DNA of 64,000 bases from assembly GCF_001465345.1 (NCBI RefSeq), contig NZ_CP013655.1:973791-1037790 (forward strand), in the 5' to 3' direction. Shown here in pieces: positions 56,876 to 64,000 of this stretch. Under the pieces are notes generated by a model that saw only the letters and a list, made by a program, of their open reading frames with translations, had not been told where the DNA came from and ran no database searches. Each line of letters opens with the position of its first letter. The stretch's first letter is position 1. The translations under genes were made by a program, and so were the position numbers. This DNA is from Enterococcus rotai (lineage in GTDB: Bacteria > Bacillota > Bacilli > Lactobacillales > Enterococcaceae).

Positions 56876-58261
56876 TCATTTGGACTCATTTTGTTCATGA
56901 GATTGATGTTTATTCTCTTTTAACACCTCATAAAAAGTAAAAGCAAAAAATAACATCAGCCCAATGATACTTATTACATGAACATATTCAACTACCTGAA
57001 GGGCAGCAGGGTTATGAGTCCGGTGTGCAGTAATCTGTAAAACAGTTTTAACTGGTAGGTGCGCTTGCTTTGCTAATAACCACAAAACACTCATCAATAG
57101 TAACTGATGGGTTACACTACCTTTGGTTTGTGTACTATATTTAGTGATAATCCGTGTATCCTGCGGTAAACTTTCATTCTGATAATATTCTCGATTTAAA
57201 AAGTTTCCAGTTGCACTGATAAAACAGCTTAGCAGGAAAATTCCAAGCGGAAAAAGCGGCCGAAATAGTAACAGAAATAGCGAAAAGATAAATCCACCAA
57301 GATGGATGATTCTCGGATCGACATTAGGCAATAAACGATATAAAAATTTAATAACGATCGCTGAAGCAATGATCCCCAAAATATATGGAACGTATAAATT
57401 AACAGTCAGGCGATCGATCCCTAAGCGTAGTGAAACATAGAACGTGCCAAAAAGGAGCAAAAAGTTCATACACATTCCATTAGCAAATGTTAGTAAGTTT
57501 AGCCATATCGGTAGTTTCCACATTTTTCTTTGTCGGTTCAAATACCAAGCTGTGATCAAAAATAAACCAGAAAAACCAATAATGCCAGCATCTAAAAGCT
57601 GAGGATCAAACAGAAGTCGAGCCGAACGAATAAATAACAATAAAACAAAAAATCCTAGAAATAAAAAGAACTCTTTAAGCGATACCACTTGTTGGTTGAC
57701 TTCATTAAAATCAATTTCATAGTCAGGATAATGCGTTACAGTATGGTAGGCAGCTATATACAATAAGGTATATTCACCTAAAACCAACGGAATCCTTAAT
57801 TCTTTCGTCAGCATCAAAGAAGCGATCACCCCACCTAATATCAATAGGATAAAAAGATATTTTCTACCAGTCAAAGCTGAATACCCCTGCCTTTTCTCAT
57901 GATAATTAACTGTGGTATTAGCGGCCGGCAACCATGAGGCACTAAGCCCTAGTAAAACCGCCGAAAACAGATAGGCTGGAAAATAAAATTGACCTAACAC
58001 GCCGATCAAACACCCAGCACCACCAATCAGGATAGAAATGATCAGCACATTAAAACTAGTCAAAGCTAGCTTAAAACTTTTTAACAAAAAGATGCCTGTC
58101 ATACGAAAGGTATAAAAAAGTACAAAAGGTAAAATTCTTTCCATCGTCGTGCCATCACTTAAACTCAGAAATAAAAAATAAGGGATGAAAATAACTGTAT
58201 TGGATAAAATAAACGGCGCCACTTGCAAACAATTGCGGGCTAATTCTTTTAGTTTAGACAT
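56876..58261 (-). CDS. Polytopic membrane protein, unknown function
   Basis: 461 aa with about 12 hydrophobic helices and a hydrophilic C-terminus (ENKHQSHEQNESK). The size and two-halves layout are like a major-facilitator carrier, but no signature loop (GxxxDRxGRR) is seen, so I do not assign one. Alone between dut and a PTS gene. Confidence 0.6.
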   Translation of the reverse strand: MSKLKELARNCLQVAPFILSNTVIFIPYFLFLSLSDGTTMERILPFVLFYTFRMTGIFLLKSFKLALTSFNVLIISILIGGAGCLIGVLGQFYFPAYLFSAVLLGLSASWLPAANTTVNYHEKRQGYSALTGRKYLFILLILGGVIASLMLTKELRIPLVLGEYTLLYIAAYHTVTHYPDYEIDFNEVNQQVVSLKEFFLFLGFFVLLLFIRSARLLFDPQLLDAGIIGFSGLFLITAWYLNRQRKMWKLPIWLNLLTFANGMCMNFLLLFGTFYVSLRLGIDRLTVNLYVPYILGIIASAIVIKFLYRLLPNVDPRIIHLGGFIFSLFLLLFRPLFPLGIFLLSCFISATGNFLNREYYQNESLPQDTRIITKYSTQTKGSVTHQLLLMSVLWLLAKQAHLPVKTVLQITAHRTHNPAALQVVEYVHVISIIGLMLFFAFTFYEVLKENKHQSHEQNESK

Positions 58262-58340
58262 TCGTTGATCTCCTTTGAAACGGTTTGTTATGTTGGTAGT
58301 CTACCATGATAATGAAAAAAGTGAAATCATCCACTAATAG

Positions 58341-58377
58341 AAAAAAACGCCTATAACATAAACTATGCAATAGACGT
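58341..58377 (-). terminator. Terminator of the EIIC gene
   Basis: ACGCCTAT and ATAGACGT pair with one mismatch. The minus strand continues with TTTTTTTCT. Confidence 0.6.
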
Positions 58378-58401
58378 CTCTTTTCATTAACTTTTTTCTG
58401 T

Positions 58402-59718
58402 TTATAACACTTCATCCACTAATTTCGTTTGATTTTTTTCTAAAACTTTGAAGAATGGATAATAAACCACCATGCTTAAAACAACTAAAAATACATAAAA
58501 AACAATATTCCGCCAATCCATCGTTGCTAAGTATGCTTGAGCAAAAAATGGAGTGAATGATGGATCAACGATAAACCCAAGTGATATCAGCCCAATTTTT
58601 TGAGCAAAATAGGTTAAAAATAGCGAAATGACTGGCATAATCAAAAATGGAATCCCTAAAATCGGATTAAAGACTATCGGCAATCCGAAAATAACTGGTT
58701 CATTGATCGAACAAATTCCTGGAACAAAAGATAATTTCCCAATCGTTCGATATTGCGGCACTTTGCTAAACATCATCAAAAGAACTAAGCCTAGCGTATT
58801 TCCAGCCCCACCTAAAACAGAGATCCGAAACATCTGTAAATTCATCAAATGTGTCATGGCTTCTCCATTGGCAGCTTGTTCTGCATTCAAACCGGTTTGA
58901 GCCACTCCCAGCGTAAAGACGATTGGAAAAATGATCGAGGATCCATTGATTCCAAATAACCACAAAACATTTCCTAGAGTGACGATCAACAGTAAACCAC
59001 CTAAACTTCCTGCAATATTAACGGCTGGAGTCAACACGGACATGACGGCATCAGGGAATGTTTGATCGATCAGCCCTAAGAAAACCAAATTCAAGCCATA
59101 AAAAAGCACAATATTCGTCAACAACGGAATCAACGTATTAATAAACGTCACAACCATCGGTGGTACTGTATCAGGCAGCGAAATCTTAATATTTTTCACT
59201 TCAAAAAAACGGCTAACTTCAACAACTAAAAGTCCTAAGATAATAGCTACAAACAAACCGTTTGTTCCTAAGTAGGCTAACGATATCGTCCCTTCTTTAA
59301 CAGGTGTACAAACGAGCAAGTATGTCACCATACTGACCATACCATTCATTGCAGCATTTAGTTTGTATTCATTTGATAAAGAGTAGGCTATCCCAAAAAC
59401 ACTGATCAAGCCAATGATCCCCATCGTCAGATTATAGGGGGCGGTGATCATATCATAATTAGCAACCGCAAATTCTTTCCAAGCAGCTAAAAACTTCATA
59501 AATACTCCAGCATGAGCAGGATCATACTGCTCCATATTAATCGGCGGATTAGCAAATATCAGGAAAAAAGAACCAATTACGATAAACGGTAACCCAAACA
59601 TCATTCCAGTAGAAACTGCTTTAAGGTGCCGTTGATTACCGATCTTATTGGCAAACGGACTTAAAACATCATTTAATCGATTTACAATAGATTCTTTCGC
59701 ATTCGCTGAATTTTTCAT
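58402..59718 (-). CDS. PTS EIIC permease, lactose/cellobiose (Lac) family
   Basis: 438 aa. N-terminal RLNDVLSPFANKIGNQRHLK, about ten helices, and CSINEPVIFGLPIVFNP around residue 335. It shares the family of the EIIC at 161-1507. No EIIA/EIIB gene is near. It follows a gene for a RarA-C-like protein by 12 bases and so forms a two-gene unit, divergent from an RpiR regulator. Confidence 0.9.
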   Translation of the reverse strand: MKNSANAKESIVNRLNDVLSPFANKIGNQRHLKAVSTGMMFGLPFIVIGSFFLIFANPPINMEQYDPAHAGVFMKFLAAWKEFAVANYDMITAPYNLTMGIIGLISVFGIAYSLSNEYKLNAAMNGMVSMVTYLLVCTPVKEGTISLAYLGTNGLFVAIILGLLVVEVSRFFEVKNIKISLPDTVPPMVVTFINTLIPLLTNIVLFYGLNLVFLGLIDQTFPDAVMSVLTPAVNIAGSLGGLLLIVTLGNVLWLFGINGSSIIFPIVFTLGVAQTGLNAEQAANGEAMTHLMNLQMFRISVLGGAGNTLGLVLLMMFSKVPQYRTIGKLSFVPGICSINEPVIFGLPIVFNPILGIPFLIMPVISLFLTYFAQKIGLISLGFIVDPSFTPFFAQAYLATMDWRNIVFYVFLVVLSMVVYYPFFKVLEKNQTKLVDEVL

Positions 59719-59730
59719 CAGGGATCCTCC

Positions 59731-60348
59731 TTAAACTTGCCAAGAGTTAAATTCAAAAGCTGACTCAACGACTTCATTTGGATCGTAACGATCAATAATT
59801 TTCGCATATTCTTCTTTATAGTCATTCGTCACATCTGCTTGGGGAATAACAATGCTCGCTTCGTTTAAGAAATGTTTTGAGTCTCGTCCCATCTCTTTGC
59901 CTCGAGTAGTATGTTTATCCAACGCAATATCTGGAATTTCAGGGACATACCCCATTGCAAAACTTTTGATCACAATATTTTTTAACAAATCAGAGGAACG
60001 GTCTTTTTCTGATTGGCATAAGTAACGAATCGCATGGAAAAAGAACATCGCGCGATCCGATTCATTGTATTGAAATTCTTTACGCATTTGATTTAAATTG
60101 TTGACCATAATTGCAGCATTTTCGTTGCCCATCCCAATATCTTCTACTGAAATTGCCAGCAACCGACGCCATAATTTTTCTTCAAACTGGGGTGAAGTGA
60201 TATACATTTCATAAGCAAAATCGCATGCTGCCCGTTCATTACCACGGCGGATCGACTTTTGTAAAGCAGAGACTACTTCATCGCCATTTAAATTATTTCT
60301 AGTTTTAACTCTTGCCCAGGGATCATTAATATATTCTTGTTCTGTCAT
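59731..60348 (-). CDS. Stand-alone RarA/MgsA C-terminal-like domain protein
   Basis: 205 aa. DEVVSALQKSIRRGNERAAC and LLAISVEDIGMGNENAAIMV match the C-terminal helical part of RarA/MgsA AAA+ recombination proteins (ALxKSIRGSD...ASEDIGLA). The ATPase half (Walker A, Walker B) is missing, and there is no cut at the N-terminus: the ATG has TTAGGAG 9 bases upstream. It is paired with a PTS permease and opposite an RpiR regulator, which suggests a metabolic role over DNA repair. The function is not known. Confidence 0.65.
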   Translation of the reverse strand: MTEQEYINDPWARVKTRNNLNGDEVVSALQKSIRRGNERAACDFAYEMYITSPQFEEKLWRRLLAISVEDIGMGNENAAIMVNNLNQMRKEFQYNESDRAMFFFHAIRYLCQSEKDRSSDLLKNIVIKSFAMGYVPEIPDIALDKHTTRGKEMGRDSKHFLNEASIVIPQADVTNDYKEEYAKIIDRYDPNEVVESAFEFNSWQV

Positions 60349-60390
60349 GTTATAATACTCCTAACTAAAATGATTTTAAGGGTGATTCAT

Positions 60391-61086
60391 GTGAATATCG
60401 ATAGTCTTGCAGAAAAATACCAATTGAATAAAACCGAGGTTCAAATTTTAAGGTATATGGCTGAGCATCGCCAAGAATTAAAGAATTTAGGTATTCGAGA
60501 AATTGCGAAACAAAGTTTTGTATCTACGGCTACGGTCGTTAATATGGCTAAAAAGATGAATTTTACAGGTTATAGTGAGTTGGTTTTTTATATTAGCGAA
60601 TTCAACCTTAGCCAAGAACGTCTTGAAAACCATGATGTGATCACAACTTATGGCGAAGACTTTTTGGCGTTATTAAAGAAGTACCACGATAAAAACATCA
60701 TGATTTTAGGTTCTGGTTTCTCACAAAACTTAGCCAATTACTTTTCTGAATACTTGAATCTTTATGGATTTAGAGCTACTTCTAATAGTCATTTAGAATT
60801 TTTAAGAGCGAGTCACCAAGATGATGTTCTGTTGATTTTCATCAGTAATTCCGGTAATACCGGTAGAATGTTTGAACTAGCAGAAATCGCCCAAGCCAAT
60901 GAACTAGAAAGCATTTGCTTTGTCGGCAATGATCAATCGACCATCAGCAAACTGTCCACACTTTCTATCAGTACAAATACTTATTCTCCGAGCTCCCATC
61001 AAGATTTTTACCCTCAGCTATTTTTTGGTACAGTTCTAATTCAATTTGAATTATTAATGAGTTACACACTTCAAAATTTACAGTAG
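60391..61086 (+). CDS. RpiR-family regulator
   Basis: 231 aa. HTH_6 domain (NKTEVQILRYMAEHRQELKN, IAKQSFVSTATVVNMAKKMN) and SIS domain (NIMILGSGFSQNLANYFSEY, LLIFISNSGNTGRMFELAEI). GTG 60391 follows AAGGGTG and is preferred to ATG 60337, which would overlap the divergent gene. Only 42 bases separate the two start codons, so the regulator likely controls the divergent RarA-C-like/EIIC pair. Confidence 0.85.
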   Translation: MNIDSLAEKYQLNKTEVQILRYMAEHRQELKNLGIREIAKQSFVSTATVVNMAKKMNFTGYSELVFYISEFNLSQERLENHDVITTYGEDFLALLKKYHDKNIMILGSGFSQNLANYFSEYLNLYGFRATSNSHLEFLRASHQDDVLLIFISNSGNTGRMFELAEIAQANELESICFVGNDQSTISKLSTLSISTNTYSPSSHQDFYPQLFFGTVLIQFELLMSYTLQNLQ

Positions 61087-61142
61087 AAGAACGATTCGGC
61101 CGATGTTTCTTCATGTGCATTATAGTTGAAAAAAACCAGAAC

Positions 61143-61156
61143 TAGAAGCGCTTTCA
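61143..61156. promoter_or_regulatory. cre-like site upstream of serC
   Basis: Read on the minus strand as TGAAAGCGCTTCTA, it fits the CcpA consensus TGWAANCGNTNWCA at 12 of 14 positions. It is 180 bases before serC, so control of serC is uncertain. Confidence 0.35.
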
Positions 61157-61270
61157 GACAGATTTAAACATGTTTACCAATTTATAAACATGTTTGACTT
61201 TTTTAAAATGAAAACCTCTGTGAAAAATTTTACGAAATTTACTTTTAATCTTTTTTTAATCTAAGCTTTC

Positions 61271-61279
61271 TGTTATAAT
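61271..61279 (+). promoter_or_regulatory. Extended -10 promoter of serC-serA
   Basis: TGTTATAAT is a perfect extended -10. A poor T-rich -35 precedes it. A second TATAAT lies at 61297. Confidence 0.5.
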
Positions 61280-61339
61280 GGTTTTCACATTTACTATATA
61301 ATAGTAGATGAATGATCATATCAAAGGAGAGATAGATGT

Positions 61340-62431
61340 ATGAAAACTGTTTACAATTTTTCAGCAGGTCCCGCCGTTTTACCTAAAAGTGTATTGGAAA
61401 AAGCACAATCCGAATTGGTGAATTATGAGAACAGCGGCATGTCCGTGATGGAGTTGAGTCATCGTTCCTCCCTTTTTGAATCGATCATTGAAAATGCTGA
61501 AACCTTACTCAGAGAATTAATGACTATTCCTGATAATTATAAAGTGCTCTTTTTACAAGGAGGCGCTAGTATGCAATTTACTATGGTTCCTTTAAACTTG
61601 GCACAAAATAAAAAAGCTGTATATGTCAATACTGGTTCATGGGCAAAAAAAGCAATCAGTGAAGCGAAAAAACTTGGTATTGTCGATGTTGAAGTAATTG
61701 CATCAAGCGAGGACAAGAATTTTACTTATATTCCTGAAATCCGCAAAGAAGATATTCCTCAAGATGCTGCTTATGTCCATATCACGACCAATAATACAAT
61801 CGAAGGCACAACCATCTTTAATCTACCTGACACAGGAGATGTACCAATTGTCGCGGATATGTCTTCTAATATCTTATCAATTGATTATAATGTAGCTGAT
61901 TTTGGCTTGATTTATGCTGGAGCGCAAAAAAATATTGGGCCAGCTGGACTGACCGTCGTGATTGTTCGTGATGATTTGATTGGGCAAGCAGATGTTCTTA
62001 GCGCCATGTTAGATTATGACATCCATGCGAAAAATGGCTCAATGTACAATACACCACCAACCTACAGCATCTATATGGCAAAACTTGTCTTTGAATGGAT
62101 CAAAGAACAAGGTGGCGTTCGTCAAATGGAAAAACAGAATAAAGAAAAAGCAGCGATTTTATATGATGCCATCGACTCATCTACACTATTTTCTTCACCT
62201 GTAACGCCTAAAGACCGTTCAATCAACAATATTCCATTCATTACAGGAAGCGATGAACTAGATAAAAAATTCAACCAAGAAGCCTTAGCAGCAGGTTTTG
62301 AAAACTTAAAAGGTCACCGTTCTGTAGGTGGTATGCGCGCTAGTTTATATAACGCCTTTCCTAAAGAGGGTGTTATAGCTTTAGTTGATTTGATGAAAAA
62401 ATTTGAAGCAGAAAACGGAGGCACAAAATAG
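61340..62431 (+). CDS. serC: Phosphoserine aminotransferase
   Basis: 363 aa. PLP enzyme making phosphoserine from 3-phosphohydroxypyruvate and glutamate. [20 protein letters not shown], the [10 protein letters not shown] site, [25 protein letters not shown] and the Schiff-base Lys in [14 protein letters not shown] are all present. The ATG follows AAAGGAGAG. It is joined to serA without a gap. Confidence 0.96.
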   Translation: MKTVYNFSAGPAVLPKSVLEKAQSELVNYENSGMSVMELSHRSSLFESIIENAETLLRELMTIPDNYKVLFLQGGASMQFTMVPLNLAQNKKAVYVNTGSWAKKAISEAKKLGIVDVEVIASSEDKNFTYIPEIRKEDIPQDAAYVHITTNNTIEGTTIFNLPDTGDVPIVADMSSNILSIDYNVADFGLIYAGAQKNIGPAGLTVVIVRDDLIGQADVLSAMLDYDIHAKNGSMYNTPPTYSIYMAKLVFEWIKEQGGVRQMEKQNKEKAAILYDAIDSSTLFSSPVTPKDRSINNIPFITGSDELDKKFNQEALAAGFENLKGHRSVGGMRASLYNAFPKEGVIALVDLMKKFEAENGGTK

Positions 62432-63619
62432 ATGTATGATATTAAAACATTCAATGCAATTGCACCTGTTGGTTTAGCTCGTTTTAACGAAGAGAACTTT
62501 ACGATCAATCAATCAAATTCTCCTGCTGGAATTATCTTACGCAGTGAAAAACTCCATGATTATGACTTTCCCGCTTCTGTTCTGGCTGTCGCTCGTGCAG
62601 GTGCAGGAACGAATAATGTTCCCGTCAAACAATGTACCGAAGACGGTATTGTGGTTTTCAATACTCCAGGAGCCAATGCCAATGCTGTAAAAGAGTTGGT
62701 TATTGCCTGCTTGCTTTTATCTGTTCGCCCGATTTTAAAAGGCTCTAATTGGGTTCAAACGTTGACAGGAACAGACACTGAAGAACAAGCCGAAGCACAG
62801 AAAAAACAGTTTGCTGGTACTGAATTAGAAGGCAAAAAACTAGGTGTGATCGGTCTTGGCGCGATTGGTGCGATGGTTGCTAACGATGCCTATCGCTTAG
62901 GTATGGAAGTGACTGGTTTTGATCCTTTCGTTTCTGTTGATACAGCTTGGAGCATTTCACGCCGTGTTAAACGAGCACAAAGCATGGACGAAGTCTTAAA
63001 AACCTGTGACTTTGTGACGGTTCACGTTCCTTTATCTGAAAATACCCATCATTTGATTGGCAAAAAACAATTAGCACAAATGAAAGAAAATGCTGTTTTG
63101 CTGAACTTTGCTCGTGGTGAATTAGTAGAAACTACTGCTGTGATCGAAGCTCTTGATAATGGAGAAATCAGCAATTTTGTGACTGACTTCGCCGATGAAC
63201 GATTATTACACAATGACAAAATCTTAGTTTTACCTCATCTAGGTGCTTCTACAGAAGAAGCTGAGATCAACTGTGCCAAAATGGCCGCACGTACGTTGAA
63301 AAAATTCTTAGAAACAGGGAATATCAAACGTTCTGTCAATTTTCCAACTGTAGAAATGGCCTTTAATTCACCATTCCGTTTTACGATCGTGCATAGAAAT
63401 GTTCCGAATATGCTGGGACAAATCTCAACAGGAATCGCAAATTTAGAAATCAATATCGATACGATGATCAACCGTAGTCGTGATGATTACGCCTATACGA
63501 TTGTTGATATTGCTGAAACAGATGAAGCAAAAATCAATGCTGCCGCTGAGAAAATTCAAGCTGCTGAAAATATCATCCGTGTACGCACAATCAAAAATAC
63601 TGAGGTGGTGAGCTATTAA
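62432..63619 (+). CDS. serA: D-3-phosphoglycerate dehydrogenase
   Basis: 395 aa. First step of serine synthesis. Rossmann motif GVIGLGAIGAMVAN; catalytic Arg in NFARGELVET, Glu in DFADERLL, and His in VLPHLGASTEEAE. A C-terminal ACT domain (FTIVHRNVPNMLGQISTGIA) gives probable serine feedback. It starts at the serC stop and overlaps the next start by one base. Confidence 0.95.
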   Translation: MYDIKTFNAIAPVGLARFNEENFTINQSNSPAGIILRSEKLHDYDFPASVLAVARAGAGTNNVPVKQCTEDGIVVFNTPGANANAVKELVIACLLLSVRPILKGSNWVQTLTGTDTEEQAEAQKKQFAGTELEGKKLGVIGLGAIGAMVANDAYRLGMEVTGFDPFVSVDTAWSISRRVKRAQSMDEVLKTCDFVTVHVPLSENTHHLIGKKQLAQMKENAVLLNFARGELVETTAVIEALDNGEISNFVTDFADERLLHNDKILVLPHLGASTEEAEINCAKMAARTLKKFLETGNIKRSVNFPTVEMAFNSPFRFTIVHRNVPNMLGQISTGIANLEINIDTMINRSRDDYAYTIVDIAETDEAKINAAAEKIQAAENIIRVRTIKNTEVVSY

Positions 63620-64000
63620 TGGTTATGATTCATCCTTTTAAGAGTATTCGCCCAGCAACTGAATTCAGCGAAAAAATCGCTACATTACCCTATGATGTTT
63701 TGAATTCTGCTGAGGCACGAGAGCTCGGCGCAAATAATCCTTATTCTTATTTGCATATCGATAAAGCAGAAATCGATTTACCAGAGACACTTTCTCCTTA
63801 TGATGATCAAGTTTATGAGAAAGCTGCTAGCAACCTGCAAACTTTTTTGCAAAAACAATGGCTGATACAAGATGACCAGCCGCTTTTATATCTCTATGAG
63901 TTAACAATGAATGGACGTGCTCAAACAGGACTCGTAACGTGTACTTCGATTACTGATTACACGAATGGTAGGATCAAAAAACATGAATTTACCCGTCCAG
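63619..64000 (+). CDS. DUF1015 family protein, partial at window edge
   Basis: The first 127 codons are seen; the gene runs past the window. HPFKSIRPATEFSEKIATLP, YDVLNSAEARELGANNPYSY and LYLYELTMNGRAQTGLV match the N-terminus of DUF1015, a family usually found next to serA/serC and thought to act in serine metabolism or as a phosphatase-like kinase; its reaction is not settled. The start overlaps the serA stop (TAATG), with GAGGTGG upstream. Confidence 0.85.
   Translation, partial: MVMIHPFKSIRPATEFSEKIATLPYDVLNSAEARELGANNPYSYLHIDKAEIDLPETLSPYDDQVYEKAASNLQTFLQKQWLIQDDQPLLYLYELTMNGRAQTGLVTCTSITDYTNGRIKKHEFTRP

Noticed and set aside
56876-58261. Naming the 12-helix protein as a drug efflux or MFS sugar carrier
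   Set aside because: Helix count alone supports a transporter; no family signature is visible.

Overview
The window is low-GC Gram-positive chromosome, and both gene content and order point to Enterococcus. The evidence is two Fst-type toxins, a Cys T-box, Y/LPxxGE surface anchors, an enterococcal-type purR/glmU/prs region and several PTS permeases. No rRNA, tRNA, CRISPR array or prophage was seen. The species cannot be fixed from this window.

Two conserved Bacillota gene strings form the backbone, mostly on the minus strand. From right to left, the first is radA - yacL - ispD - ispF - gltX - T-box - cysE - cysS - mrnC - rlmB - yacP - sigH (56.2 to 46.2 kb), followed by veg - clpP-like - ispE (46.0 to 44.0 kb). 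The second is ispE ... purR ... glmU ... prs (44 to 4.7 kb), which is broken up by insertions. These include an AbrB/RelE-type toxin-antitoxin pair, the zinc importer adcA-adcC-adcB (itself split by a 6.8 kb sugar island), about 21 kb of accessory DNA between purR and glmU, and a wall-anchored nucleotidase between glmU and prs.

Region by region: 0.2-1.9 kb holds a PTS EIIC and a complete type I toxin-antitoxin locus (Fst with antisense RNA II). 2.0-4.4 kb holds rnfC, rnfD and a 30-residue membrane protein. 4.7-11.4 kb holds prs, a double-domain cell-wall nucleotidase and glmU. 11.6-12.4 kb holds a FusB-like EF-G-binding protein behind a leader-peptide attenuator. 12.4-13.6 kb is a graveyard of small toxins, a lipoprotein and an ABC ATPase. 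13.9-17.9 kb is a sucrose operon (scrR, scrA, scrB) with two perfect operators. 18.2-22 kb is decayed, with IS3-family fragments and surface-protein remnants. 22.1-22.6 kb has a tandem pair of structured small-RNA units. 23.1-28.4 kb is a giant wall-anchored subtilase. 28.9-30.2 kb is the amaP-DUF2273-asp23 envelope-stress operon. 30.5-33.4 kb holds an M20 peptidase, a YefM/YoeB pair and purR. 33.7-43.2 kb is the interrupted zinc importer with the alpha-glucoside/gluconate island. 56.3-61.1 kb holds dut, an orphan membrane protein, a PTS EIIC, a stand-alone RarA-C-like protein and an RpiR regulator. 61.3-64 kb is serC-serA-DUF1015, with the last gene cut by the window edge.

The strongest candidate for an undescribed system is the island inside the adc operon. 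It encodes an alpha-glucoside PTS and a GH4 6-phospho-alpha-glucosidase, with a gluconate kinase and an NAD-type 6-phosphogluconate dehydrogenase but no gluconate transporter. That combination would fit uptake and full catabolism of a glucosyl-gluconate such as maltobionate. A 24-bp direct repeat made of the adcC/adcB overlap brackets the island exactly.
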